This document shows, piece after piece, positions 8,915-17,373 of a DNA stretch of 64,000 nucleotides; the first letter of the stretch is position 1; each line of letters starts with the position of its first letter. Both the position numbers and the translations under genes were made by a program. The notes beneath the pieces were generated by a model, which saw only the letters and a list, made by a program, of their open reading frames with translations, was not told the DNA's origin and did no database searches. Origin of the DNA: Micromonospora radicis (GTDB taxonomy: Bacteria; Actinomycetota; Actinomycetes; Mycobacteriales; Micromonosporaceae); contig NZ_QXEC01000014.1 in assembly GCF_003583405.1 (NCBI RefSeq), positions 92,926-156,925 of the forward strand, read 5' to 3'.

Positions 8915-10371
8915 CGTCGGACCCCCGGCGTGCCCGAGCCGTTCATCCGCAGCACCCGGCTGACCCGGCCGCGCCAGCTCGCCAGGAAGTTCTGCTGCAC
9001 CTTCAACTCCTTCTCCAACTGGGTTACCCGCTCCTCAAGTGACGCCTGCTGTCCGCGGGGCTCGCGGAAGGGTGGTTCGAAGTCGTAGGCCGGACGGGCC
9101 AGGTCACCCTCGTGTCCCTGCCGCAGCCAGCGCAACCGCGACATGACCTGGCGGCGACCGACGGTGTCCGAGGCCATCAGCGTGTGCACCGGACCGGGGA
9201 ACTTGGCGGCGGCGAGCGCCTGGTCGTACGCGGGGTTCTCCTTGCCCGGCTGGAACACGTGCTCGAGGTCGTTGTGCTCGAGGAAACGCAGGTACGTCTC
9301 GAAGGTCGGCGCCTGCCGGGGCGCGAAGGTGTCGAAGTCGGCCTCCTGGTACAGCTGCTGCGCGTCGACGTCCGGCGGCAGGTCGGCGTAGAGCCGGTAC
9401 GGGATGCCGTGGTACTCGGCCAGCTCGACGGTCCGGGAGTCGTGCGCCAGCACCACCGCCGGCGTACCGGCCAGCACGGCGGCCACGTTGCCGTGGATCC
9501 GGGTACCGAAGGCGAAGTGCTGCTCGGCCATGAACTCGACCCACGTCGAGGCGTCCACGAAGAACCGCATCCGGTCGTTCTCGTAGAGCGGGTGCTCGGT
9601 GTGGATCGGCATCCGCTTGTTGCCGACCTTGGCCGGGTTCTCGCCCCAGAGCATCAGCGCCAGCCGGTGGTGCTGCTGCGGCACGATCACGCTGTTGGGG
9701 TAGCGGTTCGTGTTCGCCTCGACCAGCCGGTCGACGCCCTTGACCTTCGGCGTGTACGAGATCGCCAGCGGGCTGTCCGGGGTCAGGTAGTTGACCTTGC
9801 GGACCAGCGGGCCCAACGGCCCGTTGCCGAACATCGACGGGCAGCCGATCACGCGTACGTGCTCGTCGCCGAAGCCCAGGTACTTGAGCATCCGCGCGGT
9901 GTACTCGCCGCGCACGCCGATCGAGGCGGACCGGTCCAACACGGCACGGGTGAACCGGGTGACGATCCGCTTGTACTCGTCGGGCAGCGAGTCGAACTCG
10001 GTGCCGTACGGCAGCTGCGCGCCGATGCCGACCACGGTGACCGGGATCGTCAGCTTCTCGATGACCTTGGCGAGCCGCTCCAGGTGGGGCAGGAAGGTGT
10101 CCCGGTAGGAGTTCGCCATCGGCAGGACGAACCGGTCGAACTCCTCGTTCGTCCGGTCGACGTATCGGCCCAGGTGGACCGGGCGCTCGTGCACGTACGA
10201 GTTGGCGACCAACTCGGCGTCGGGCACGCTCAGCACCCGGAACACGGCGCTGTAGAAGAGCATGTTGCCGGAGTTCGACCCGAACACGCCCAACCGTGAG
10301 GTGGCGAGGCTCTGCTCGTGGGAGAGGACTGTTGTCGGGTGTTTGCCGGCGCGTACGAGGATGCGAGTCAT
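8911..10371 (-). CDS. Polysaccharide pyruvyl transferase family protein
   Basis: 486 residues from ATG 10371. Features of the PS_pyruv_trans family include VFGSNSGNMLFYSAVFRVL near the N-terminus, VVGIGAQLPYGTEF, SIGVRGEYTARMLKYLGFGD, VIGCPSMFGNGPLG and a late FAFGTRIHGNVAAVLAGTPA segment with a conserved histidine. Members add pyruvate ketals to sugars of exopolysaccharide or secondary wall polymers, or are GT-B glycosyltransferases. The C-terminus has a short coiled-coil (SLEERVTQLEKELKVQQNFL). The frame is open upstream, but similarity begins at MTRILVRAG. It is the first gene of the two-gene polymer operon. Confidence 0.85.
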   Translation of the reverse strand: MTRILVRAGKHPTTVLSHEQSLATSRLGVFGSNSGNMLFYSAVFRVLSVPDAELVANSYVHERPVHLGRYVDRTNEEFDRFVLPMANSYRDTFLPHLERLAKVIEKLTIPVTVVGIGAQLPYGTEFDSLPDEYKRIVTRFTRAVLDRSASIGVRGEYTARMLKYLGFGDEHVRVIGCPSMFGNGPLGPLVRKVNYLTPDSPLAISYTPKVKGVDRLVEANTNRYPNSVIVPQQHHRLALMLWGENPAKVGNKRMPIHTEHPLYENDRMRFFVDASTWVEFMAEQHFAFGTRIHGNVAAVLAGTPAVVLAHDSRTVELAEYHGIPYRLYADLPPDVDAQQLYQEADFDTFAPRQAPTFETYLRFLEHNDLEHVFQPGKENPAYDQALAAAKFPGPVHTLMASDTVGRRQVMSRLRWLRQGHEGDLARPAYDFEPPFREPRGQQASLEERVTQLEKELKVQQNFLASWRGRVSRVLRMNGSGTPGVRR

Positions 10372-10743
10372 GACCGGACTCCGGACACCGAGTGGTTGAA
10401 GGGCGACCGCATCGGTCGGTACATCTCGTCCTCCCCTTGAAGACACGCCGATCGACCCGGGCGCCGAGGCACCGCCGCGGAACACCGGCATCGGCCGGTG
10501 TCGCTCATGATCGGGTCTCACTTCCGCAGAATCAGGGATGGATCCTAGCCCCGCCTGGTGTCGGTGGACCCCACCGGGGGGTCGCGTTTCTCGATCTTCT
10601 CGACCGGTTTGCGGCGTTCTGTCGGCCCATCCGGGGTTCACCGGCAACCGCACCGACGTTCACCGGCGGCCCACCCGGCGGCCGCCCGAGGTTCACCGGC
10701 GGCGGAGCCCGCGCGCCTCGCGCGACGCGCCGGGTCCGGCTCC
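10372..10743. other. Intergenic region, no gene seen
   Basis: About 370 bases upstream of the pyruvyl transferase gene. I find no credible coding sequence. GTTCACCGGC occurs three times, at about 10637, 10660 and 10695, in an irregular GC-rich tract. The promoter for the polymer operon should lie in the left part. Confidence 0.4.
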
Positions 10744-10769
10744 CCGCGGCCGTGCGGGCACGGCCGCGG
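10744..10769. terminator. Terminator hairpin after the Lrp-family gene
   Basis: A perfect 11-bp stem (CCGCGGCCGTG and its complement) with a CGGG loop lies directly downstream of the stop at 10770. Confidence 0.65.
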
Positions 10770-11267
10770 TCACGGGGTGGTCGGCTCCGGCGGCGCACCC
10801 CGCAGCCGGTGCTGGTACGCCGGCTCCGCGATCTTCGGCGGACGGTGTTCGTAGGGGGTGGAGAGCACGACCGTGGTCCGGGTGGTGACGTTGGCCGAGA
10901 TCCGGATCTCCTGCAGGACGCGCTCCAGGTCGGCCGGGCCGGCCACCCGCACGAGCAGCAGGTAGAAGTCCTCGCCCGCCACCGAGTAGCACGAGTCGAT
11001 CTCGGGCAGGTGGGCGAGCCGCTCCGGCGCGTCGTCCGGCTGCGAGGGGTCGAAGGGCCGGATCGCCACGAACGCGGTCAACGGCAGGTCGAGCGCCTCG
11101 AAGGAGACCCGCGCGGCATAGCCCTTGATCACGCCGCGTTGCTCCAGCCGGCGCACCCGCTGGTGCACCGCCGAGACCGACAGGCCCACCCGCTCGGCGA
11201 GGTCCGTGTACGACAGCCGGCCGTCCGCGGTCAGCGCGGCGACGATGGCCTGATCGATCTCCTCCAC
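10770..11267 (-). CDS. Lrp/AsnC-family transcriptional regulator
   Basis: 165 residues. The N-terminal helix-turn-helix reads IDQAIVAALTADGRLSYTDL then AERVGLSVSAVHQRVRRLEQ; a C-terminal RAM ligand-binding domain follows (DLPLTAFVAIRPFD, EIDSCYSVAGEDFYLLLVRV, ILTTRTTVVLS-like). These octameric regulators respond to amino acids. The GTG at 11267 gives normal length; an in-frame start 81 bases upstream would add an arginine-rich tail without homology. It is downstream and co-directional with an acyl-CoA dehydrogenase, a pair often involved in branched-chain amino-acid breakdown. The regulon is unknown. Confidence 0.9.
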   Translation of the reverse strand: MEEIDQAIVAALTADGRLSYTDLAERVGLSVSAVHQRVRRLEQRGVIKGYAARVSFEALDLPLTAFVAIRPFDPSQPDDAPERLAHLPEIDSCYSVAGEDFYLLLVRVAGPADLERVLQEIRISANVTTRTTVVLSTPYEHRPPKIAEPAYQHRLRGAPPEPTTP

Positions 11268-11301
11268 GGCGTGAAACCTACCCGCAAAGCCCGCCCGACG
11301 C

Positions 11302-11346
11302 GACGACCGGGCCCGCCCCGCGTCGCGCTCGGCGAGCCCGGTCGTC
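11302..11346. terminator. Possible terminator after the acyl-CoA dehydrogenase gene
   Basis: An 11-bp perfect inverted repeat (GACGACCGGGC arms, loop 23 bases) lies 65 bases past the dehydrogenase stop and just upstream of the Lrp gene. The loop is long, so the call is tentative. Confidence 0.4.
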
Positions 11347-11411
11347 ACCCAGGGTCACCGCCCGGGGTCTCAGTCCACCGCGGCCGTCCAGGGGTCGCGG
11401 CCGTCCAGGAG

Positions 11412-12554
11412 TCACTGCCGGGCGAGGGCCCGGGAGATGACCAGGCGCTGGATCTGGTTGGTGCCCTCGACGATCTGTAGCACCTTCGCCTCCCGCATGT
11501 ACCGCTCCACCGGGTGGTCGGCGACGTAGCCGGCGCCGCCGAGCACCTGCACCGCGTCGGTGGTGACCCGCATCGCGACGTCGGTGGCGAACAGCTTCGC
11601 CTTGGCCGCCTCGATCGAGTACGGGCGGCCGGCGTCGCGCAGCCGGGCGGCAGCCAGCGTCAACGCCCGGGCGGCGGAGATCTGGGTGGCCAGGTCGGCC
11701 AGGGTGAACCCGAGTCCCTGGAAGTCGATGATGGCGCGGCCGAACTGCTGGCGCTGCCGGGCGTAGTCGACCGCGTAGTCCAGGGCGGCCTGGGCCAGGC
11801 CCACCGCACAGGCGGCGATGCCGAGCCGGCCGGAGTCCAGCGCGGACATCGCGATGGTGAAGCCGACGCCCTCGCCGCCGACGAGCCGCTCGGCCGGTAC
11901 CCGGGCGTCGTCGAGGACCAGCTGCGCCACCGGCGAGGAGCGCAGGCCCATGGTGCGTTCCGCGACCTGCGGGTGGATACCCGCGGTGGCCCGGTCGGCG
12001 AGCAGGCAGGAGATGCCCCGCGGGCCGGGGCCGCCGGTACGGCAGAAGATGTTGTAGAAGTCGGCCACCTGGGCGTGGGTGATCCACGCCTTGGTGCCGG
12101 TCACCAGGTAGTCGTCGCCGTCGCGGACGGCCCTGGTGGTCAGCGCGGCGGCGTCCGAGCCACCCTGCGGTTCGGAGAGGCAGTACGCGCCGAGCAGCTC
12201 GCCACCGATCATGTCGGGCAGCAGCTTGCGTTGCTCCTCGGTGCCGAACGCGGCGACCGGGAAACAGGACAGGGTGTGTACGGAGACCGCCTCGGCGACG
12301 GCCAGCCACCGGCCGGCCAGGATCTCCAGCACCTGGAGGTAGACCTCGTACGGTTGGGCGGCGCCGCCGTACTGCTCCGGATAGGGCAGGCCGAGCAGGC
12401 CGGCCCGGCCCAGGGTGCGCAGCACCTCCCGGGGGAACTCGGCGCGGGACTCGTACTCGTCGACCTTCGGGGCGAGTTCCCGGTCGGCGATCTCGGTGGC
12501 CAGCTCCAGCAAGTCGTGGGCCTCGTCGGTGGGCAGGATCCGGTCGACAGTCAT
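11412..12554 (-). CDS. Acyl-CoA dehydrogenase
   Basis: 380 residues, normal length for the FAD-dependent family that forms 2,3-enoyl-CoA. Signatures: YCLSEPQGGSDAAALTT (substrate/FAD site), VTGTKAWITHAQVADFY, RQQFGRAIIDFQGLGFTLAD and the C-terminal VLGGAGYVADHPVERYMREA followed by QIVEGTNQIQRLVISRALA, where the glutamate of IVEGT aligns with the usual catalytic base. The ATG overlaps the stop of the M24 gene (ATGA). The chain-length class cannot be set by eye. The neighbouring Lrp gene suggests amino-acid or short-chain acyl catabolism. Confidence 0.93.
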   Translation of the reverse strand: MTVDRILPTDEAHDLLELATEIADRELAPKVDEYESRAEFPREVLRTLGRAGLLGLPYPEQYGGAAQPYEVYLQVLEILAGRWLAVAEAVSVHTLSCFPVAAFGTEEQRKLLPDMIGGELLGAYCLSEPQGGSDAAALTTRAVRDGDDYLVTGTKAWITHAQVADFYNIFCRTGGPGPRGISCLLADRATAGIHPQVAERTMGLRSSPVAQLVLDDARVPAERLVGGEGVGFTIAMSALDSGRLGIAACAVGLAQAALDYAVDYARQRQQFGRAIIDFQGLGFTLADLATQISAARALTLAAARLRDAGRPYSIEAAKAKLFATDVAMRVTTDAVQVLGGAGYVADHPVERYMREAKVLQIVEGTNQIQRLVISRALARQ

Positions 12555-13315
12555 AGCGCGATGAGCTCCGTGGGGGTGGTGTTGAGCCGTCTTACGCCGT
12601 CCGTCGTGCAGACGACGATGTCCTCGATCCGGGCGCCGTGCCGCCCGGCCAGGTAGATGCCCGGTTCGACCGAGAAGGCCATGCCGGCCGCCAGCGGACG
12701 GTCGTTGCCCGCCACCACGTACGGCTCCTCGTGGCCGTCCAGGCCGATGCGGATCGCGGCGGCGACGTCGGCGGCCACCTCGACCTCGGTACGCCCGGGC
12801 CGCAGCCACTCGCCCATCCGGGCGTGTACGGCGTCGATCGCCGCACCGGCCTCGGCGAGTGCGGCGATCTCCGCGGCGGACTTGTGGATCCGCAGTTCCC
12901 GCAGCACCTCGGAGGCGAGCCGCTGCCGGGCGCCGGGCACCGCGGTACGCAGCGCGAGGACCTGCTCGGCCCACATCCGGTCGGCCAGCCCCACGGTGGC
13001 GACCGGCCCGCCGAGCGCGGCGGCCACCAGCGGGTACGGGTCGGTGCCGTCGGCGTGGTCGACCACGCGTACGCCGGTGGCCGGTGCCGGGGACGCCTCG
13101 GCCGCCGGTCGTTCCAGGGTCGGCACGATCAGGGTCGGCTCGCCCTCGGCGGGCAGCACCAGCAGGGTCAACCGCTCACCGGCGTGCGCGTCGTAGCCGG
13201 TCAGGTAGCGCAGGTCGGAGCCGGGGCTGAGCAGCAGGGCGTCCAGGCCGGCGGCGGCGGTCGCGCGTTGCGCGGCGGCCAGCCGCCGGGGCGGATACAG
13301 CTCGTCGGTTCCCAC
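12551..13315 (-). pseudogene. M24-family aminopeptidase/Xaa-Pro dipeptidase with large internal deletion
   Basis: An open 254-residue frame, while family members of this type run about 360-370. The N-terminal creatinase-like domain (residues 8-~135) and the beginning of the catalytic domain (HKSAAEIAALAEAGAAIDAV) are intact. At residue ~189 the sequence jumps straight to IGLDGHEEPYVVAGN, then SVEPGIYLAGRHGARIEDIV. The missing ~110 residues normally hold both metal-binding aspartates and the GTGHGIG histidine; only the two late glutamates and the HEEP histidine remain. The reading frame is kept across the junction near 12745-12755. I expect no peptidase activity. The stop still overlaps the acyl-CoA dehydrogenase start, so it may persist as a coupling leader. 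Confidence 0.75.
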
Positions 13316-13492
13316 CCCGTCAGCTTAACGGTCGTTTGGGGGCGGGTGTGTGGACGGTCGCGCCGAGCGTGGCCCGCCGACCGGTCAGGAATCGAGAAGC
13401 ACTCCGCGTCGCGCCGCAGCAAGCTGACCCTCAGGACATCCCGCCCGGCACATCCCGCCGGGCCGGGCAGCTCAGCTCTGCTGGAGGTCGCC

Positions 13493-13705
13493 TTGCGCTG
13501 GAACAACATCGTCCGCCAGACCCACCGATGGACGTCGATCACCTTCGTGGTGACCGTCATCGTCGCCTTCGTCGCCGCGGCACAGGCCGACCCCGTCGAA
13601 TGGCTCTTCTATCTGCCGCTGCCCCCGCTGGCCCTACTCCTGTTCACCGGGTTGTACCTGTTCGCGCTGCCGTACGCCGTCCGGCGGCGACGCACCGCGA
13701 GCTGA
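13493..13705 (+). CDS. Small two-helix membrane protein, function unknown
   Basis: 70 residues from a TTG start with a GGAGG ribosome site 6 bases upstream. Two hydrophobic helices (TSITFVVTVIVAFVAAAQ and LFYLPLPPLALLLFTGLYLF) with a basic RRRR end suggest an inner-membrane hairpin. The start was chosen for its ribosome site; the frame is open far upstream, antisense to the M24 gene, and that part looks non-coding. Short proteins of this kind are common in actinomycetes, but I cannot assign a function. Confidence 0.65.
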   Translation: MRWNNIVRQTHRWTSITFVVTVIVAFVAAAQADPVEWLFYLPLPPLALLLFTGLYLFALPYAVRRRRTAS

Positions 13706-13742
13706 GCGGGACGGCGACGCACGCGAGCCGGACCGACCCGGC

Positions 13743-14123
13743 TCAGTGCATCAGCCAGAGGCAGAACGGGTGGCCGTCCGGGTCCAGGCAGACCCGGACG
13801 TCATCCTGCGGCTGGAACTCGGCCAGGGTCGCGCCGCAAGCCAGCGCATGGTCCAGTGCGGCGTCCAGATCCTCGACGCCGATCTCCAGGTGCATCGACA
13901 TCTGCTGCCGGTCCGGCTCGGCCGGCCAGGTCGGGCGAACGTACGCCCGTTCCCGCTGGAACGACAGCCCGACGCCGCCGTCGGCGTTGCTCAGGATGAC
14001 GTCGTCGGCCTCCTCGACCTTGATCTCCCAGCCGAGCAGCCGCCGGTAGAAGCGGGCCAGCGCGGCCGGGTCGGGCGTGTCCAGGTTGACCGTGGTCAGC
14101 GTCAGTCGGGTGGGTACGGACAT
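13743..14123 (-). CDS. VOC-family (glyoxalase/bleomycin-resistance fold) protein
   Basis: 126 residues forming one vicinal-oxygen-chelate domain: TVNLDTPDPAALARFYRRLL at the N-terminus, a central SMHLEIGVEDLDAALDHALA and the terminal VCLDPDGHPFCLWL motif. Metal-ligand-type residues (His in MHLEIGV, acidic residues near the C-terminus) are present. Members include dioxygenases, glyoxalases and antibiotic-binding proteins; the substrate cannot be inferred. It stands alone, divergent from the exonuclease gene with 63 bases between starts. Confidence 0.85.
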   Translation of the reverse strand: MSVPTRLTLTTVNLDTPDPAALARFYRRLLGWEIKVEEADDVILSNADGGVGLSFQRERAYVRPTWPAEPDRQQMSMHLEIGVEDLDAALDHALACGATLAEFQPQDDVRVCLDPDGHPFCLWLMH

Positions 14124-14186
14124 TCGTCGTCCTTCCGGTCGTGCCGGGCGCGTCGAACGTCGGTGGGGTGTGCCAGGCTGTCGCAC

Positions 14187-15173
14187 GTGGCACAGCAGAC
14201 CCCGATCATGCTCGTCGACGCGCCCAGCCTCTACTTCCGGGCCTACTTCGGCATCCCCGAGTCGGCCGCGAAGACCGCCGACGGCCAGCCGGTCAACGCC
14301 GTACGCGGCTTCCTGGACATGCTCGCCCAGCTGGTCCGCACCCGCCAGCCGGGACGGCTGGTGTGCGCGATGGACCACGACTGGCGGCCGCAGTGGCGGG
14401 TCGCGCTGCTGCCGTCGTACAAGGCGCACCGGGTGGCGCCCGAGGGCGGCGAGGTGGTGCCGGACACGCTCTCCCCGCAGGTGCCGATGATCCTAGAGGT
14501 GCTCGACGCGCTGGGCGTCACCGTCGTCGGCGCGACCGGCTACGAGGCCGACGACGTGCTCGGCACCCTCTCGGTCAGCCAACCCGGGCCGGTGGAGGTG
14601 GTCTCCGGCGACCGTGACCTGTTCCAGCTCGTCGACGACGAGCGCGGGGTACGGCTGCTCTACATCGGGCGCGGGGTGGCCAAGCTGGAGGACTGCGACG
14701 ACGCCGCGGTCCGCGCCCGGTACGGCATCCCGGCGCGGCGCTACGCCGAGTTCGCGGCGCTGCGCGGTGACCCCAGTGACGGGCTGCCCGGGGTGGCCGG
14801 CGTCGGCGAGAAGACCGCCGCCCGGCTGATCGAGCGGTACGGCGACGTCGCCGGCGTCCTGGCCGCCCTGGACGACCCGGCTTCCGGCTTCGCGCCCGGC
14901 CTGCGCACCAAGCTCGCCGCCGCGCGGGACTATCTGGCGGTGGCGCCGAAGGTGGTCCGGGTGGCCCTGGACGTGCCGCTGCCCCCACTGCCCACCGAGC
15001 TGCCGACCGCACCGGCCCACCCGGAGCGGCTGATCGAGCTGGCCGAGCGGTGGAACCTCGCCGGCTCCACCCGCCGCCTGGTCGACGCCCTGGCCAACCG
15101 CGCCGCCCTGCCGGCACCCGGGGCTGGTGCGCCCGGGGACGCGTGCCCGGGACGATCGTCTTCAGGACACTGA
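14187..15173 (+). CDS. 5'-3' exonuclease (DNA polymerase I N-terminal domain-like)
   Basis: 328 residues, a stand-alone flap-nuclease domain. Acidic metal-site motifs are visible: IMLVDAPSLYFRAYFGIPES, VCAMDHDWRPQWR, GYEADDVLGTL, VVSGDRDLFQLVDD and the helix-hairpin-helix ALRGDPSDGLPGVAGVGEKT. Such proteins remove RNA primers or flaps and exist beside a full PolA in actinobacteria. The GTG start gives a normal length. The last codons and the stop lie in an AT-rich palindromic repeat (15165-15212), so the C-terminal tail may have been altered by that element. Confidence 0.9.
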   Translation: MAQQTPIMLVDAPSLYFRAYFGIPESAAKTADGQPVNAVRGFLDMLAQLVRTRQPGRLVCAMDHDWRPQWRVALLPSYKAHRVAPEGGEVVPDTLSPQVPMILEVLDALGVTVVGATGYEADDVLGTLSVSQPGPVEVVSGDRDLFQLVDDERGVRLLYIGRGVAKLEDCDDAAVRARYGIPARRYAEFAALRGDPSDGLPGVAGVGEKTAARLIERYGDVAGVLAALDDPASGFAPGLRTKLAAARDYLAVAPKVVRVALDVPLPPLPTELPTAPAHPERLIELAERWNLAGSTRRLVDALANRAALPAPGAGAPGDACPGRSSSGH

Positions 15174-15212
15174 TTTCACAGTGAAATAAAAATTTCGGTG
15201 TGAAATCACGCC
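15165..15212. repeat. AT-rich palindromic dispersed repeat, copy 1
   Basis: A 38-bp core (15171-15208) has 17-base arms starting TGATTTCA and ending TGAAATCA around an AAAA loop, with two arm mismatches. The reverse complement of the copy at 49801-49850 matches it over about 46 bases, including GGAC and CACG flanks. It is conspicuously AT-rich against ~72% GC surroundings. The exonuclease stop codon (15171-15173) is its first arm triplet. Confidence 0.8.
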
Positions 15213-15403
15213 TACCCACAGATCTTCCGCCGGCCCGACGATCCGCAGGCAGTCAATGCCTGGCCCTTCCGCGCGTAACCCGGCCAATGTTGGAAGACGC
15301 AGCGCCAGAACGTGTCGATCACTCCGACAGACAATCCGGTCGCCTTACCCGAAAGGCAGTACGGCGGCCCTGCCGAACAGGCGACGTGGTGCAGGTGGCC
15401 GAG

Positions 15404-16222
15404 TCAGGCGACCTCGCGCAGGTAGCCGTCGATGGCGGCGGCCAGCACCTGCTCGCCGGGGCGGGCCCAGACGTCGGCGTTGAAGACCTCCACCTCGATC
15501 GGGCCGGTGTAGCCGGCCGCGTCCACCGCCTCGCGCAGGCGGCGCAGCTCGATGCAGCCGTCGCCGGGCAGCGCCCGACCGAGCAGCACGCCCGCGGGCA
15601 ACGGGGTGGTCCAGTCGCAGACCTGGAACGAGGCGATCCACTCCCCCGCGCGGGCGATCTGGGCGTAGACCGTGTCGTCCCACCACACGTGGTACGCGTC
15701 CACCACGACGCCGACGATGCCCGGGTCGAAGCGTTCGGCGATGTCGAGGGCCTGCCCGAGGGTCGCGATGACACAGCGGTCGGCGCTGAACATCGGGTGC
15801 AGCGGCTCGACGGCGAGCCGTACCCCGGCGGCTTCGGCGTACGGGGCGAGTTCGGCGATCGCGTCGGCCACCCGGTGCCGGGCACCGTCGATGTCCTTGC
15901 TGCCGGCGGGCAGCCCGCCGGAGACCAGCACCAGCACCGGAGCACCGAGCGCGGCGGCCTCGTCGATGGCGCGCAGGTTCTCCGTCCGCCAGTCGTCGGC
16001 GGTGAAGAAGCCGCCCCGGCACAGCGTGGTCACCGTCAGCCCGGCGTCGCGGACCAGCTTGGCGGCGCGTTCGACGCCGTACTCGGCGACCGGCTCGCGC
16101 CACAGACCGATGCCGGGCACCCCGGCGGCGACGCAGCCGGCCACCGCGTCGGGCAGCGGCCAGTGCTGGGTGGTGGCCTGGTTGAGGGAGAAGCGCCGCA
16201 GGGCGGCGCGGTGGCCGGTCAC
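15404..16222 (-). CDS. Sugar phosphate isomerase/epimerase (xylose-isomerase-like TIM barrel)
   Basis: 272 residues of the AP_endonuc_2 fold: FSLNQATTQHWPLPDAVAGC at the N-terminus, LRDAGLTVTTLCRGGFFTA-like strand, GVRLAVEPLHPMFSADRC with a metal-site Glu, IVGVVVDAYHVWWD, FQVCDWTTPLP and GPIEVEVFNADVWA. These are the usual Glu/Asp/His/Glu metal positions. The GTG start overlaps the DUF993 stop (GTGA), so it is the last gene of a three-gene sugar operon. It probably isomerises or epimerises a keto-sugar or inositol-like intermediate made by the upstream dehydrogenase. Confidence 0.88.
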   Translation of the reverse strand: MTGHRAALRRFSLNQATTQHWPLPDAVAGCVAAGVPGIGLWREPVAEYGVERAAKLVRDAGLTVTTLCRGGFFTADDWRTENLRAIDEAAALGAPVLVLVSGGLPAGSKDIDGARHRVADAIAELAPYAEAAGVRLAVEPLHPMFSADRCVIATLGQALDIAERFDPGIVGVVVDAYHVWWDDTVYAQIARAGEWIASFQVCDWTTPLPAGVLLGRALPGDGCIELRRLREAVDAAGYTGPIEVEVFNADVWARPGEQVLAAAIDGYLREVA

Positions 16223-17373
16223 TGCTCCACCCCCGCGACGGTGAAGAAGGCCCGGGCCCGGCCGGCGGCCAGGTCGGCGTCGGGCAGCAGGCCGGCGTCC
16301 TCGGCGAGGGTGAGCAGGGTGGCCAGCTGCGCCGGGGACCGGCCGGACTGCAGGCCGCCGACCATAGTGAAGTGGTCCTGGTGGCCGGCCAGCCAGGCGA
16401 GGAAGACGATGCCGGTCTTGTAGTACCAGGTGGGGGCGGCGAACAGGTGCCGGGCCAGCGGCACGGTGGGCGTGAAGATCCGGTCGTACCCGGCCAGGTC
16501 GCCCCGGTCGAGGGCGGCCAGCGCGGCGGCGGCGGCCGGCGCGATGGCGGCGAAGACGCCCAGCAGCGCGTCGGAGTGCCCGGTGTCGTCGCCCCGGATC
16601 AGCTCCGGATAGTTGAAGTCGTCGCCGGTGTAGAGCCGGACCCCGGCCGGCAGCCGGCGACGCAACGCCACCTCCCGTCCCGCGTCGAGCAGCGACACCT
16701 TGATCCCGTCCACCCGGGACGCGTGGGCCTTGAGCAGGGCGACCACCGTGTCGGCGGCCAGGTCCAGGTCGGCGGAGCCCCAGTAGCCGGTCAGCGCCGG
16801 GTCGAACATCGGGCCGAGCCAGTGCAGCACCACCGGACCGTCGGCGGCGGTCAACAGCTCGTCGTACACCCGCAGGTAGTCCTCGGGGTGACGGGCCGCG
16901 GCGGCCAGGTGGCGGCTGCACATGAGCACCGGTACCGCTCCGGCGTCCTGCACGTCGGCGAGCTGCTCACGGTAGGCGGCGGTGACCTCGGTCAGGGTCG
17001 CCGGGCCGGGCGGAAGCTGGTCGGTGGCGACCCCGGCGACGATCCGGCCGCCGGCCGCGCGGGCCTCCGCGGCGCTGCGCCGGATCAGCTCCCGGGTGGT
17101 CGGATAGTCCAGGCCCATGCCGCGCTGCGCGGTGTCCATCGCCTCGGCCACGCCCATTCCGTACGACCAGAGGTGCCGGCGGAAGGCCAGGGTGCGGTCC
17201 CAGTCGAGCACCGCGGGCGTACCCGGGGTGTTGTCGGCGCCCGGGTCGGCCACCACGTGCGCGGCGGCGTACGCGATGCGGCTGCGCGGCGGGCCGTCGG
17301 GGCGGGGATGGCCGGTGCCGCCGGCCAGCCGCAGCCGCCGCCCGCCGGGCAGGGTGACCGTCGTGCCGCTCAC
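16219..17373 (-). CDS. Dihydrodipicolinate-synthase-fold aldolase (DUF993 family)
   Basis: 384 residues. It opens with SGTTVTLPGGRRLRLAGG and contains RIAYAAAHVVADPGADNTPG, DWDRTLAFRRHLWSYGMGVA, VAGVATDQLPPG, VLHWLGPMFDPALTGYWGS and SRVDGIKVSLLDAGREVALR, where the lysine of GIKVSL is a candidate Schiff-base residue. DUF993 proteins resemble class I DapA-type aldolases and usually sit beside Gfo/Idh/MocA oxidoreductases and xylose-isomerase-like proteins, as here. The GTG start overlaps the oxidoreductase stop. A retro-aldol cleavage of an oxidised sugar is inferred. Confidence 0.88.
   Translation of the reverse strand: MSGTTVTLPGGRRLRLAGGTGHPRPDGPPRSRIAYAAAHVVADPGADNTPGTPAVLDWDRTLAFRRHLWSYGMGVAEAMDTAQRGMGLDYPTTRELIRRSAAEARAAGGRIVAGVATDQLPPGPATLTEVTAAYREQLADVQDAGAVPVLMCSRHLAAAARHPEDYLRVYDELLTAADGPVVLHWLGPMFDPALTGYWGSADLDLAADTVVALLKAHASRVDGIKVSLLDAGREVALRRRLPAGVRLYTGDDFNYPELIRGDDTGHSDALLGVFAAIAPAAAAALAALDRGDLAGYDRIFTPTVPLARHLFAAPTWYYKTGIVFLAWLAGHQDHFTMVGGLQSGRSPAQLATLLTLAEDAGLLPDADLAAGRARAFFTVAGVEQ

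Noticed and set aside
10637..10705. CRISPR-like GTTCACCGGC array
   Set aside because: Only three 10-base copies with irregular spacing of about 23 and 35 bases; no palindromic repeat or cas genes.
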